Source: Rhodothermales bacterium
GTDB taxonomy: Bacteria > Bacteroidota > Rhodothermia > Rhodothermales > Bin80
Assembly (NCBI GenBank): GCA_951812585.1
Contig: OX638318.1
Location: forward strand, 834,819-898,818
DNA length: 64,000 bases
Reading direction: 5' to 3'
The notes under the pieces are model-generated. The model saw only the letters and a program-made list of their open reading frames with translations, was not told where the DNA came from and made no database searches. Shown here piece by piece: positions 49,084 to 59,380 of the stretch (position 1 is its first letter; the number at the start of each line of letters is the position of its first letter). Made by a program: the position numbers and the translations under genes.

Positions 49084-51954
49084 CTACTGCGCGCCGTCCA
49101 GAGCGGCGCGCACAATCTCCGGGACGGCCGCCAGCGCTTCGTCCAGCTTTTCAGGCCTGCGGCCCCCCGCCGTAGCCAGTTGCGGTCGCCCGCCGCCACC
49201 ACCTCCCATACAGCGGGCAAGTTGCCCGACGATGGTGCCAGCCCGTATGCCGCTTGCAACAAGGTCATCTGCAACCGTGGCCACAAGGTATGCCTTGTCG
49301 CCTTTGGGATCCTGGGTTCCGAGCACGCCTATGCCACCTGCCCCCAGTCGCCTGCGCAGCTCCTCGCCCATCTTGCGCAGCGTAGCCATGTCCGTATCAG
49401 CAATGCGGCCCGCCGCCACGCGCCCGCCGCCGATACGTACGGCGGCCTTGGCGAAACCATCCAGGCTTGCTGCCAGACGCTCATTCCGCAGGCGAAGCAC
49501 CTCTTTATGCAGCACCCTGTTCTCTTCCTGAAGCATCGCAATGGACTCATTCGGTGCCCCCTGCTTTCCCTTGAACTGTCCGCGCACTCGGCGTAGCTCA
49601 TAAATCTCATCCTGCACCACCGTTACGGCATCCAGACCCGCAATTGCCTCCACGCGCCGGATGCCTGCAGCCACTGACCCTTCCGATTGGAGCAGCATAA
49701 AACCGATCTCGCCTGTGGCTCCGACATGGGTGCCGCCGCACAGCTCTACCGAGAAGCTCTCATCAAACACCACAACCCGGACAAGACTGCCATACTTTTC
49801 GCCAAACAGCGCGCGTGCGCCACGCGCTAGCGCCTCGGCGATGGGTACATCCGACTCTATCTCTGCGCGCACATTCCGCTGAATAACGCAGTTGACAATC
49901 TCCTGAACGCGCTGCAGCTCGTCTGCACGCACCTTCTGATAGTGATTGAAGTCGAATCGAAGGTGCCCTGGAGCAACAAGGGATCCCTTCTGCGCCACGC
50001 CTGGCCCCAGTACCTCCCTCAGGGCCGCATGCAGGAGGTGCGTGGCCGTATGGTGCTTGCTGATTCGGGAACGACGCGCTGCGTCCACGGTCGCGTGCAC
50101 GGCGCTATGCGCCTCCTCCGGCAGCCTGTCGACGATGTGGTGCACCTGCCCATTGCTATGCTGCGTATCCAGAACCCTGAGAACTTCGCCCCCAATTTGA
50201 AGGGTACCCGTGTCGCCCATCTGGCCGCCTTGCTCCGCGTAAAAGGGCGAGGCGTCGAGCACCACCACATAGGGTTCAACTATGTGAAGCGCGCGCACGG
50301 CAAGCCCGGTCACTTCCAGCGAATCATAACCGCAGAACTGGGAATCCAGACCGCCGCTGATGACCTGCCACGCCACTTTGTCCGCTTTCGTTGGTACGGA
50401 GACGCTCCTGGTATGCAGATCTTTGCGCGCGCGCTCGATTTGCGCTGTCATCAGCGCGTTGTAGCGTGCCTTGTCGATTCCGAGCCCTCTTTCTCGCGCC
50501 ATGAGCTGCGTCAGGTCCAGCGGGAATCCGTAGGTGTCATGCAGCAAGAAGACCACTTCGCCTGGAAGCTGTTTATGCGCAGCGACCTGTGCAAGCCGGG
50601 ACACACGAGCAGCCTTGTCCTTGATCGTTGGATACGCTTTCTGGAGCAGGTCTGCCGCGCGTGCATTAGCCGCCATGGCGCGGCTTGCGACCTGTCGGTC
50701 TTCGGGCCTGCTTGCGGCGATGTCCAGCACGTAGGGCACTATCAGCTCAAATAGAGCAATGCCGTTGCCCAACGTGCGCAGGAATGCGGCCTCCTCGCCG
50801 CGGATGGTCTTCTCTATGCGGTCCCGGTGCACAACGAGCTCATCGTAGTGCGCTCCCATCAGCGCCACCAGCGGCTCCATGAGTTTGTACAGAAACGGCT
50901 CGCGAAAACCAAGCGTCGTGTACCCATAGCGTGCTGCGCGGCGAAGAATACGTCGGATGACGTAAGCCCGCCCCACATTGCCCGGTGCCACGCCATCGGC
51001 AATCGCGAACGCGATGGCCCGAATATGATCCGCGACCACGCGCAGGGCCACGCGCACCTGTTGCCGGGTTAACACATCCGGCAGATCATCGTAGCCTCGG
51101 ATGGACGCGATCGGCGACAGTTCCGCGATCCGAGCCATCAGCGGCACAAAAAGATCGGTGTCATAGGTACTGGCAGCACCCTGCACGGCGGCCGTCAGTC
51201 GCTCCAGGCCCATGCCCGTGTCCACATGCTGGGCAGCAAGACGCTCCAATGCCCCACCCGCACCGGCATTAAACTGTATGAAGACAAGGTTCCAGAGCTC
51301 AATGACCTCCGGATGGTCCTTATTCACCAGGTCCTGGCCTGATATCTGCGCGCGCGCTTCATCGCTGCGCAGGTCTATGTGGATTTCTGAGCACGGACCG
51401 CAGGGGCCCGTCTCACCCATCATCCAGAAGTTGTCCTTCGTGGAGCAGTACAGCACATGACTGTCGGGGAGATGCCGCCGCCAGAACTCAGCAGCTTCTT
51501 CATCCGGGCCCAGCCCCATGGACTCGTCTCCTTCATGCACGGTGGCATAAAGGCGCGATTCGTCAAGCGACCAGCGCTCTGTCAGCAGTTCCCAAGCCCA
51601 GGCGATCGCCTCGTCCTTGAAGTAATCTCCGAAGCTCCAGTTGCCCAGCATCTCAAAGAACGTATGGTGGTAGGTGTCATGCCCTACCTCTTCGAGATCG
51701 TTGTGCTTGCCCGAAACCCGCAGACACTTTTGCGAATCAGCCGCGCGCAGGTACTCGCGCGTACTGGTCCCCAGAAAGACGCCCTTGAACTGGTTCATCC
51801 CCGCGTTGATAAAGAGCAGGGATGGATCGTCGCGCGGTACCAGGGAAGCGCTGCGGACTATCGTGTGCTCCTTTTCGCGAAAGAACGCCAAAAAGTCCGT
51901 ACGAATCTCTGCCGAAGTCATCTGGCGGCGCTTTGCAATGCGGGAGTCAGCCAT
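49084..51954 (-). CDS. alaS: Alanyl-tRNA synthetase
   Basis: Attaches alanine to tRNA-Ala and edits mischarged tRNA. The 956-residue protein has the class II core from TSAEIRTDFLAFFREKEHT, with SLLFINAGMNQFKGVF and TGMGLERL, the editing-domain HTATH motif followed by the LCGGTHVGATGEIG Cys/His site, and a C-terminal DHHA1-like region with a glycine run. It is longer than most bacterial AlaS (about 870-880). An internal ATG (MTSAEIRTD) 11 codons in is an alternative start. Confidence 0.95.
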   Translation of the reverse strand: MADSRIAKRRQMTSAEIRTDFLAFFREKEHTIVRSASLVPRDDPSLLFINAGMNQFKGVFLGTSTREYLRAADSQKCLRVSGKHNDLEEVGHDTYHHTFFEMLGNWSFGDYFKDEAIAWAWELLTERWSLDESRLYATVHEGDESMGLGPDEEAAEFWRRHLPDSHVLYCSTKDNFWMMGETGPCGPCSEIHIDLRSDEARAQISGQDLVNKDHPEVIELWNLVFIQFNAGAGGALERLAAQHVDTGMGLERLTAAVQGAASTYDTDLFVPLMARIAELSPIASIRGYDDLPDVLTRQQVRVALRVVADHIRAIAFAIADGVAPGNVGRAYVIRRILRRAARYGYTTLGFREPFLYKLMEPLVALMGAHYDELVVHRDRIEKTIRGEEAAFLRTLGNGIALFELIVPYVLDIAASRPEDRQVASRAMAANARAADLLQKAYPTIKDKAARVSRLAQVAAHKQLPGEVVFLLHDTYGFPLDLTQLMARERGLGIDKARYNALMTAQIERARKDLHTRSVSVPTKADKVAWQVISGGLDSQFCGYDSLEVTGLAVRALHIVEPYVVVLDASPFYAEQGGQMGDTGTLQIGGEVLRVLDTQHSNGQVHHIVDRLPEEAHSAVHATVDAARRSRISKHHTATHLLHAALREVLGPGVAQKGSLVAPGHLRFDFNHYQKVRADELQRVQEIVNCVIQRNVRAEIESDVPIAEALARGARALFGEKYGSLVRVVVFDESFSVELCGGTHVGATGEIGFMLLQSEGSVAAGIRRVEAIAGLDAVTVVQDEIYELRRVRGQFKGKQGAPNESIAMLQEENRVLHKEVLRLRNERLAASLDGFAKAAVRIGGGRVAAGRIADTDMATLRKMGEELRRRLGAGGIGVLGTQDPKGDKAYLVATVADDLVASGIRAGTIVGQLARCMGGGGGGRPQLATAGGRRPEKLDEALAAVPEIVRAALDGAQ

Positions 51955-52267
51955 GAATCACGAGGATGCAACAGCCTGTTTCAACGCATTGCGCTGCGGG
52001 TATGTGCCTTGGCACGCTGGAGCGTCGGATGCCCGAAGGCTGCGACAGCGGGTGCCGCGGATGTTCCAGCCAGCCAGCAAGCACGGCGAAGCCCTGTAAC
52101 GGCCTGATGTTCTCGTACGATACGTACGATACGCCAGGCATACCAAGGCAGGTTTCAACAGGCGAGGGCGCGCAAATGCCGTCAGACTTTTCCTTGCTGC
52201 CATCGCGCGTGCAACCTGCCCGCGCGCGGCTTCGTAACGCAGCCTATCACGGGCCTTCCTACACATT
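51955..52267. other. Divergent intergenic region of alaS and DUF4097 gene
   Basis: 313 bases without a supported gene. It contains an adjacent tandem 9-mer CGTACGATA (52114-52122 and 52123-52131). The ORFs crossing it on both strands show no family features. It should hold both divergent promoters. Confidence 0.5.
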
Positions 52268-53311
52268 ATGAAAACTTCAAGCATCGTGTCCGCAGCCATG
52301 CTGCACCTGACTTTCGCAGCTGGCACCTTCGGCCAAGCTCAGTCCGAGGTCATAATTGACACGTCTTTCGACGCAGCCGAGGCGCAGCGCCTGGAGATTA
52401 CGGTCTCAGATGCAGACATAGACATCCAGGCAGGGAGTTCGAAGGAGATCGCCGTTGAGGTGTCTATAACGGGGCGCGATTTGGCCAGGGGGCGCGAGTA
52501 CTTCAAACTGCACAACTTCGATGTGCGCATTGAGGACGGTGCCGTTCGGATCACGTCGGACTTTCGGGGCAAGTCCTGGTGGACTGCTCGGACCTATACG
52601 CCTTCCATCCTGGTTGCTGTGTGGATACCTGACTCCTTTACCGCCAGTGTCCGCACGGCCGATGGCGATGTGGCGATCAACCGACTTGCCGGCGACCTGC
52701 ATATTAAGACCTCCGATGGCGATATCGCAATCGGCCAGGTCGATGGCTACGAGTTGGAGCTTCGAACCGCGGACGGAGACATCGCGGTTGAGTCGGCCCG
52801 CGGCGAATCCATTCACGCACAGACAGCGGATGGCGACATAGCCTTTGGCGAGGTGCAGTCTGCCCGCACGGCTGTGCGCACGTCCGATGGCGACATCACT
52901 TTCCAATCGGTGGCGGGGGACTTGGTGGCAACCACCTCGGATGGCGATATCATTATCAGGAGGCTGGAAACAGACAACAGCACCGTGCGCACCACTGACG
53001 GCGACATAAGCATTGACCAGGTGAAGGGAAACATCGTGGCTACGGGCTCAGACTCGGATATTTCAGTGGAGCTGCTTGGCCCGGGCACTTTAGAGGCAAC
53101 AACCAGCGACGGAGACATCGCGATCTCGCTCCCCGAACGGCACACAGCAGACATTAAACTTTGGGGAGAAGATGTGTACATCGCGCCTAGGCTCAACTTC
53201 TCCGGCACGAAGAACGATGAGCGCGCCGATGGTCAGATCAATGGCGGCGGCGGACTCATAGTAGCGCGCACAAAAGATGGAAGCGTGCACCTGCGCGCAC
53301 AGAAGGACTAG
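52268..53311 (+). CDS. DUF4097 beta-repeat exported protein
   Basis: A 347-residue exported protein of the DUF4097 family. A signal peptide (about 1-24) is followed by a beta-rich head and then, from residue 130, nine copies of a [T/S]xDGDIxI-type strand spaced exactly 19 residues apart (about 130-290), for example TADGDVAI, TSDGDIAI, TADGDIAV and TTDGDISI. This predicts a right-handed beta-solenoid with one stacked Asp-Gly-Asp turn per coil. The family is often found next to anti-sigma or stress genes but its role is unknown. It stands alone, divergent from alaS. Confidence 0.85.
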   Translation: MKTSSIVSAAMLHLTFAAGTFGQAQSEVIIDTSFDAAEAQRLEITVSDADIDIQAGSSKEIAVEVSITGRDLARGREYFKLHNFDVRIEDGAVRITSDFRGKSWWTARTYTPSILVAVWIPDSFTASVRTADGDVAINRLAGDLHIKTSDGDIAIGQVDGYELELRTADGDIAVESARGESIHAQTADGDIAFGEVQSARTAVRTSDGDITFQSVAGDLVATTSDGDIIIRRLETDNSTVRTTDGDISIDQVKGNIVATGSDSDISVELLGPGTLEATTSDGDIAISLPERHTADIKLWGEDVYIAPRLNFSGTKNDERADGQINGGGGLIVARTKDGSVHLRAQKD

Positions 53312-53321
53312 CCCAGTCCTT
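53303..53321 (+). terminator. Hairpin at the end of the DUF4097 gene
   Basis: AAGGACT-AGCCC-AGTCCTT is a perfect 7-bp stem overlapping the TAG stop. There is no T run, so termination is only a possibility. Confidence 0.35.
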
Positions 53322-53534
53322 AAGCACCCAGACACCTGACAACGGGCCTGCCCGGAGCATACGACTGGAACAGGGAGGCTTCCAGCCAGGCATCCGTTCA
53401 TGAAGGGGTGCGCCAAGCAGCACTAAGCGGCTTCCTGCCGACAATGGGTGCCCACGATGCGTTGCGTCCCTGGTGAGCGGAGCGAACAGCAGCTTAACCG
53501 GCCCTGCGGATTGCAGCGCGCGCAAGTCTGTGAG

Positions 53535-54725
53535 CTATACACAGCGGAGAATGGCAGACGTACCGCCACCCATGCCGTGGCAGATAGCGGCGAGTCCTGT
53601 TTCCTGATTCCGCAGCCGCATTGCGTGCACCAGGGTCACCAGGATACGTGCACCCGAGCAGCCAATAGGGTGACCCAGCGCAATGGCACCCCCGTTGACA
53701 TTGAGCTGTTCATACAACGCACCTAGTCGCCAGCGAAAAAGGAAGCTGCTCAGCGCAAATGCTTCGTTGTTTTCGTACAGGTCGATGTCGTCGATGACCA
53801 GTCCCGCCAGCTTCATAGCGCGCTGCGAGGCCAGGATGGGAACCTCCAGGAATCGCCAGGGCTCTCCCGAGGCCCAAGCACTCGAAACGAGCTGAGCCAA
53901 GACGCGCAATCCGTGTGCCTGGACCGCGTCTTCGCTCGCAAGAAGCACCGCCGCCGCACCATCGCTGATCTGACTGCTGTTGCCCGCAGTCAGCATGCCC
54001 TCCTTGTCGAACACCGGGCGGAGCGCAGCCAGCCCCTCGACCGAGGTGTCCGGCCGAATACCCTCATCCTGCATCAGTGTGCGGGCACCCTTGCGGCTTT
54101 GCAGCGCGAGCGGGACAAGCTCCTCAGCAAATTGTCCCGTCTGCGTTGCGTGGGCGGCCCGCTCATGCGAGGCTGCAGCAATAGCATCCAGCTCATTGCG
54201 CGACGCCCCTGACTCCAACACCATCCGCTCCGCCTGCACGCCCATTGCCTCCCCTGACAGGGAGTCGGTCAAGCCGTCCCGGTGCAGCACATCCACGACA
54301 GACTCCGTAGGACCCGGCAAGTATTTGTACCCCCACCGGGCCTTGCCCGAAAGGAAAAAGCCTGCACTCGACATGGACTCGGTACCACCAGCAAGAATCA
54401 GCTGCGCATCACCAGCCTTTATGAGCGATGCCGCTGTCATCACGCTCATCATCCCTGACGAGCACACCATATCCACAGATACAGCATCCACGGAAGCAGG
54501 TATGCCCGCCTTGAGGGCCGCCTGCCGGGCGACGAGCTGTCCCTGTCCCGCGCGCAGCACGTTGCCGAGGAGCACCAAGTCCAGCGCATCCCCGCGGACA
54601 CGCGCCTGCTCCAGCACCGCGCGCAAGAGCGGCGCTGCAAGTTCGGCCGGACTCCAGTGCTTGAGCGCACCGCCAAAGCGGCCAATCGGCGTTCGCGCCG
54701 CCGCGACGATATACACGTGTTTCAT
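53535..54725 (-). CDS. Acetyl-CoA C-acyltransferase (thiolase)
   Basis: Thiolase II-like enzyme that condenses or cleaves acyl-CoA. The 396-residue protein has the nucleophile Cys in VDMVCSSGMMSVMTAA, the amide-rich ILAGGTESMSSAG loop, the NVNGGAIALGHPIGCSGAR catalytic His segment and a C-terminal AAICHGMGGG with the general-base Cys. It could act in acetoacetyl-CoA formation or beta-oxidation together with the acyl-CoA ligase at 7 kb. It is flanked by gene-poor gaps on both sides. Confidence 0.94.
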   Translation of the reverse strand: MKHVYIVAAARTPIGRFGGALKHWSPAELAAPLLRAVLEQARVRGDALDLVLLGNVLRAGQGQLVARQAALKAGIPASVDAVSVDMVCSSGMMSVMTAASLIKAGDAQLILAGGTESMSSAGFFLSGKARWGYKYLPGPTESVVDVLHRDGLTDSLSGEAMGVQAERMVLESGASRNELDAIAAASHERAAHATQTGQFAEELVPLALQSRKGARTLMQDEGIRPDTSVEGLAALRPVFDKEGMLTAGNSSQISDGAAAVLLASEDAVQAHGLRVLAQLVSSAWASGEPWRFLEVPILASQRAMKLAGLVIDDIDLYENNEAFALSSFLFRWRLGALYEQLNVNGGAIALGHPIGCSGARILVTLVHAMRLRNQETGLAAICHGMGGGTSAILRCV

Positions 54726-55129
54726 CCTACCTGATGATAATAGCAGCGCCCGCGCCGCCCTTCAGCGTCACCTCCGCTGCGCGTAAAGGACATCATTCAC
54801 GGGGCGAACGCCCGCGAATACCCCAGACCCAATGCGCTGCTCGCAGCTTCCACGACCAGTGTGGCCTGGCGCAGGCAGCCCCGATTGATCGTGGCTATAA
54901 GAGCGACCAGCCGTGTCAGCCTCGCGCCCATAGACACCGCGCAACGGAACATTGATTATGCGCCGCCTGGCAATCCTGGTGGTACATCCCAAGGTTGAAA
55001 TTGTTACGACGATGCCGACTCGCGCACGCCGCAGGGACATGCTCCAGCCGCCCTTGCCCCGCCAGCCCGGTGGCATCATTGCCATCAATCGCGCCATGGC
55101 GTGCACGTGCCTGGCACACAATGCAGCAC
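54726..55129. other. Gene-poor stretch between thiolase and YyaL-type gene
   Basis: 404 bases. A minus-strand frame (54768-55226) runs across it into the end of the next gene but shows no domain or convincing start. Nothing else is recognised here. Confidence 0.5.
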
Positions 55130-57196
55130 CTAGGAAGGCCCGTCCTGGTGCAACTGGACGCCTTTCACCGCCTGCAGCATTCCTGCAACGTCTGTTGCAG
55201 GAGACTGGCACGCAAAAGCCGTGCATACGTACGCCGTAGCCTTGCCGTCAATAGACGTGTGCGGAGCAAGTGCAGGGACTAGAGCAGCAATCTCTGATAC
55301 CGGGTCGTCCGTTGGTCGCAGCATCGTCACAACGCCGGGCAGATACCTGGTGCGCAGCGCGCGCAGCATCGCTTGGGTATCTGCCGCCTCCGGCACCCCC
55401 GCAATGACGACCTCCGCCGACGGGCCTAGTGCATACTCCAGCGCAGAAAGCATGGCGGCAAGACCCGTTGGCGCCACGCCCAGTGCCCCGGCATGCGCCC
55501 GCGCAATATTCCACGCTGCGCGCGCCAGCGCAGGATCACCCAACAGACGGGACAGGCGCAAGAGGTTCATCATCATGATGGCATTGCCCGACGGAACTGG
55601 TCCGTCATAGAACGGCCGCGTACGGACCAAGAGCGCCTCAGCGTTATCGGAAGTCAGGTAATACGCACCATCATCTGCACGAAAGTGCTTCCTGCAAAAG
55701 CCTGTAAGGTGCAGGGCCCTTCGCAAGTACTGGACATCAAAGGTCGTTTCGTACAGCTCAACGAGACCCCAAATCATATACGCGTAGTCGTCCAAAAACG
55801 CCGCAATACCTCCTGCCCCATTGCGCCAGCGGTGCAGCAGCTGGCACCCTTCCCGTGTCAGATGGGTTTGCACAAAGGCCGCTGCGCGCGCCGCTGCGTC
55901 CGCATAGAGCGGCTCGTCAAACACGCGTGCAGCGCGCGCCATCGCTGCGATCATCAGTCCGTTCCAATCGGTTAGGACCTTGTCGTCCTTAAGTGGACGT
56001 ACGCGCAAGGTGCGGCGGGCAAAGAGCTTCTGCCGAATCGCATCCAGGCGCGTATCCAGAGCTCCAGCCTGCGAGCGGTACAATATGTTTTCGCCTGTCC
56101 TCTGCCCGGTCGCTTCATCTCTGAAGTTGCCGCCGTGCTGCACGTTGTAGACATGCTCCAGAAGCTGCACCTCGTGGTCGCTGAGCACTTCGCCCAGCTC
56201 CGCATGCGTCCATACGTAGAATTTGCCCTCCTTGCCTTCGCTGTCCGCATCCTCGGCTGAGTAGAATCCACCTTCCGGACTCGTCATGTCACGCAGCACG
56301 TAGCGCAGGATTTCGTGGGCCGTCTCCGCAAAAAGCTCCTCGCCAATAGCCTGGAATGCTTCCGTGTACGTGAGCGCCAGCATCGCCTGGTCGTACAGCA
56401 TCTTTTCGAAGTGAGGCACGGTCCACGATGCATCGGTTGCGTACCGGTGAAAGCCCCAGCCAATGTGGTCGTAGATGCCGCCGTTCCGCATCGCCGCAAG
56501 CGTTTGTCCGACCATAAGCAGGGCCTCCGATTGCCCCGTACGCTTCCAGTAACGCAGCAGAAAGCGCAGCTGCGTGGGAGACGGAAACTTGGGCGCACCC
56601 CCAAATCCCCCATGGGTCGGATCAAAGCTGGACCGAAGTGCTGAAAAGGCCTGATGCAACACGCCTTCGTCGGGATCGCCGGGGGCCTCTGCCGCCGTAA
56701 TTCTCAGCAGTGCGCTCGTGGTGCGCTCCGCGTCTTTTGTTACGTCGCTGCGCTGATTCCTCCAGACCGCTGCTACGCGTGGGATCAGGTCCAGCATCCC
56801 CATCCGCCCATGGATGCTGTGCTTCGGAATGTACGTGGCAACAAAGAACGGACGTTTGTCCGGCGTCATGATGATGGTGAGCGGCCAGCCGCCCCGCTGC
56901 GTCACCATCTGGCACACAGTCATGTACACCGTGTCGATGTCAGGCCGCTCCTCCCGGTCCACCTTGACGTTAACAAACGCTTCATTCATCAGCGCAGCCA
57001 CCGCCGGATCCTCAAAGGACTCGTGCTCCATGACATGGCACCAGTGACAGGTGGCATACCCAACAGACAGGAATACCGGCTTGTCCTCGGCCGCTGCCGC
57101 CGCAAAGGCTGCGTCGGACCATGGCCACCAGTCCACCGGGTTGTCCTTGTGCTGGAGCAAGTACGGACTCTGCTCTCGTGCCAATCGGTTTGCCAT
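55130..57196 (-). CDS. YyaL/DUF255 thioredoxin-domain protein
   Basis: A 688-residue cytosolic protein of the YyaL/SSP411 family, related to spermatogenesis-associated protein 20. The amino-terminal thioredoxin-like domain (about 1-160) includes [20 protein letters not shown] with a CxxC, preceded by [12 protein letters not shown]. The rest is an (alpha/alpha)6 barrel resembling epimerases and glycosidases, with [20 protein letters not shown] and [11 protein letters not shown]. Function is unknown in bacteria. It begins 13 bases after the glycerate kinase stop, so the two are likely cotranscribed. Confidence 0.92.
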   Translation of the reverse strand: MANRLAREQSPYLLQHKDNPVDWWPWSDAAFAAAAAEDKPVFLSVGYATCHWCHVMEHESFEDPAVAALMNEAFVNVKVDREERPDIDTVYMTVCQMVTQRGGWPLTIIMTPDKRPFFVATYIPKHSIHGRMGMLDLIPRVAAVWRNQRSDVTKDAERTTSALLRITAAEAPGDPDEGVLHQAFSALRSSFDPTHGGFGGAPKFPSPTQLRFLLRYWKRTGQSEALLMVGQTLAAMRNGGIYDHIGWGFHRYATDASWTVPHFEKMLYDQAMLALTYTEAFQAIGEELFAETAHEILRYVLRDMTSPEGGFYSAEDADSEGKEGKFYVWTHAELGEVLSDHEVQLLEHVYNVQHGGNFRDEATGQRTGENILYRSQAGALDTRLDAIRQKLFARRTLRVRPLKDDKVLTDWNGLMIAAMARAARVFDEPLYADAAARAAAFVQTHLTREGCQLLHRWRNGAGGIAAFLDDYAYMIWGLVELYETTFDVQYLRRALHLTGFCRKHFRADDGAYYLTSDNAEALLVRTRPFYDGPVPSGNAIMMMNLLRLSRLLGDPALARAAWNIARAHAGALGVAPTGLAAMLSALEYALGPSAEVVIAGVPEAADTQAMLRALRTRYLPGVVTMLRPTDDPVSEIAALVPALAPHTSIDGKATAYVCTAFACQSPATDVAGMLQAVKGVQLHQDGPS

Positions 57197-57209
57197 GTTG
57201 CCAGATGTG

Positions 57210-58526
57210 TTACGAAACGAGCGCCACCATCACGTCCATGACGTTGGTGTGCGTAGGTCCAGTGGTAAGCGACATGCCAACGACATCAAGGAGTGCAAAG
57301 GAGTCATTCTCTGCTAACGCCCGCGAAGGGTTCATGCCCAGTGCCTGGGCGCGCTCCGCCGTTCTGGGCGTCGCCCAGGCACCCGCCGCGCCGGTTGGGC
57401 CATCCATGCCATCGGTCCCTCCGCTGAAAACCACGGCGCCCCTTTCAGATTGCTCCAATGCTATGGCCGCCGCTAGGGCCACCTCATGATTGCGTCCGCC
57501 GACGCCACTCCCAGTGACCGTGACCGTGGTTTCGCCGCCCCAGAGCAGGCATGTGCGCGGAGGCTGTCGCAAGATCGATTCAGCAAGCGCCCGCCCCACC
57601 ATGCGCGCTTCGCCCGCCACTTCAAAGCGAACAGCAGGCTCGTAGCCCAGGTGCGCAGCGTGCAGCGCGGCGGCCCGCAGCGCGTCACTGTTTGATCCGA
57701 TGAGCTGGAAATGCGTGCCTTGTAGCACGGCGGCGCCCGGCTTGGGCGTTTCCTCGGCCGCACCTTGCAGACCTGCGCAGAGGTGTGCCTTGATGGACGC
57801 AGGGGCCGCGTGCCAAAGCCTGTATTCCTGCAGTACGCGCTGCGCATCGGCATACGTCGTTGGATCGCCCACCGTCGGCCCGCTCGCAATGACCGATTCG
57901 TCGTCGCCGGGCACATCGGAAATGGCCAGCGTCAGTACCGACGCGGGACAGGCGGCCGCCGCCAGATGGCCGCCTTTGATGCGCGAGCAGTGCTTGCGCA
58001 CCGTGTTCATGGCATGGATGTCCGCACCAGAGCGAAGCAACGCTCTGTTGATCTGCGCCAAATCCGCCAGGCTTATGCCCGCTGCGGGCGCGCACCACAG
58101 CGCAGAGCCGCCGCCAGAGAGCAGCACCAGCAGCAGGGTGTCCACACCGCAGCGTTGTGCAACCTTGAGCGCCGATTCGGCCTGACGAACGCTTGCTGCG
58201 TTGGGCATGGGATGCCCGCCCTGTGCTACGCTGATCACGGACGGCTTCTGCTGCGTCGCTGGAAGCGTGCCTGTATACCCGCCTGGCACCACCACATGCC
58301 CGCGCCAGGAAAGCCCGATGGACGGCACCTGCGTGAGCACTGCCTCGAGCGCTCCCGCGAGTGCCATCGCTGCCTTGCCGGCCCCAACGACCTGAATCTC
58401 CTTGAAAGCAGCCAGCGGCCTGCCAACGAGGGCCTCCAGGTTCAGGTATTGCACCAGCCGATCCGGCTGAACGCGCCGCACAGCGGCACGGAAAATCGAA
58501 TGGGCATGGTCAATAAGTCGCTGCAT
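57210..58526 (-). CDS. Glycerate 2-kinase, MOFRL type (GckA/TtuD family)
   Basis: Phosphorylates D-glycerate to 2-phosphoglycerate. The 438-residue product from ATG 58526 (a TTG three codons upstream is less likely) has [53 protein letters not shown] and the closing MOFRL-family [16 protein letters not shown] and [10 protein letters not shown]. It is divergent from the NIPSNAP gene. Confidence 0.92.
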   Translation of the reverse strand: MQRLIDHAHSIFRAAVRRVQPDRLVQYLNLEALVGRPLAAFKEIQVVGAGKAAMALAGALEAVLTQVPSIGLSWRGHVVVPGGYTGTLPATQQKPSVISVAQGGHPMPNAASVRQAESALKVAQRCGVDTLLLVLLSGGGSALWCAPAAGISLADLAQINRALLRSGADIHAMNTVRKHCSRIKGGHLAAAACPASVLTLAISDVPGDDESVIASGPTVGDPTTYADAQRVLQEYRLWHAAPASIKAHLCAGLQGAAEETPKPGAAVLQGTHFQLIGSNSDALRAAALHAAHLGYEPAVRFEVAGEARMVGRALAESILRQPPRTCLLWGGETTVTVTGSGVGGRNHEVALAAAIALEQSERGAVVFSGGTDGMDGPTGAAGAWATPRTAERAQALGMNPSRALAENDSFALLDVVGMSLTTGPTHTNVMDVMVALVS

Positions 58527-58588
58527 CGCGCGCAAGAGAAGCCACTTTGTTATACTTCAGACTTCCAATTCAATTTACGTTGCAACTC

Positions 58589-59365
58589 ATGAATCGTCGC
58601 AACTTCCTTGCAACTTCTGGAGCAGCCGCCGCTGCGCCATTGGTCGCTGTCTGCGGGCGTGACGATGTGCGGCAATACTTCGAGCTTGCCATCTATCACC
58701 TGCATGTGGGTGCGCGCCGAAGTCGCGTGGCCGACTTTTATCGCGATGTGGCTTTGCCGGCATACCAGCGCCTCGGCGTAGGCCCGGTGGGCATCTTCAC
58801 CGTCATGTACGGATCCACTGCGCCCTCATTGTACGTGCTGGTTGCGCACAACTCCATTGAATCCGTCCTGACTACCGAGGCGCAGCTGCGCCAGGATGCG
58901 CAATATGTGCAGGACGGGTCGGACTTTTTGGCTGCGCCCCTGCCCGATCCCGCCTACGTACGCTATGAGCGCCAGCTCATGGTGGCATTCGAGGACATGC
59001 CATCGCTGGAGGTGCCGGCTGCGACAATGGGCCCGGACAGGATCTTCGAGTGGCGCGTGTACGAAAGCCACAGCTACAGGGCGGGCCAGAAGAAGATCGA
59101 CATGTTCAACGAGGGCGGCGAGATCGCCATCTTCAGAAAGACCGGACTGACACCTGTCTTCTTTGGCGAAACGCTTTTCGGCCCAGCCATGCCCAATCTG
59201 ACGTATATGCTGGCCTTTGACAGCATGGCTTCGCGCGATGCTGCTTGGCAGCGGTTTGTGGACGATCCTGACTGGCTCGCGCTCCGAAGCGATCCGCAAT
59301 ACGCAGACACCGTGTCCAACATATCGGATATCATTTTGCGACCTGCGCCCTTTTCACAGATTTGA
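58589..59365 (+). CDS. NIPSNAP family protein with Tat-type signal
   Basis: A 258-residue protein with two ferredoxin-like NIPSNAP domains (FELAIYHLHVGARRSRVADF and FEWRVYESHSYRAGQKKIDMF). The amino terminus NRRNFLATSGAAAAAPLVAV is a twin-arginine-like signal, so it is probably exported folded. The frame is open to 58547, but the ATG at 58589 starts directly before the Arg pair. It is followed by a secreted amidohydrolase with 15 bases spacing, which suggests a joint role. The substrate is unknown. Confidence 0.85.
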   Translation: MNRRNFLATSGAAAAAPLVAVCGRDDVRQYFELAIYHLHVGARRSRVADFYRDVALPAYQRLGVGPVGIFTVMYGSTAPSLYVLVAHNSIESVLTTEAQLRQDAQYVQDGSDFLAAPLPDPAYVRYERQLMVAFEDMPSLEVPAATMGPDRIFEWRVYESHSYRAGQKKIDMFNEGGEIAIFRKTGLTPVFFGETLFGPAMPNLTYMLAFDSMASRDAAWQRFVDDPDWLALRSDPQYADTVSNISDIILRPAPFSQI

Positions 59366-59380
59366 CCAGTTGCCACCATT

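Noticed and set aside
51958-52326. 122-codon minus-strand ORF upstream of alaS, considered as a RecX-like gene
   Set aside because: No RecX or other family pattern; it crosses the start of the DUF4097 gene and probably spans promoters only.
52655-53150. Regular 57-base repeats considered as a CRISPR-like array
   Set aside because: The repeats are coding, in phase with the 19-residue repeats of the DUF4097 protein, and there are no unique spacers.
54768-55226. 152-codon minus-strand ORF between thiolase and the YyaL-type gene
   Set aside because: It overlaps the end of the conserved YyaL-type gene in another frame, has no domain and no convincing start.
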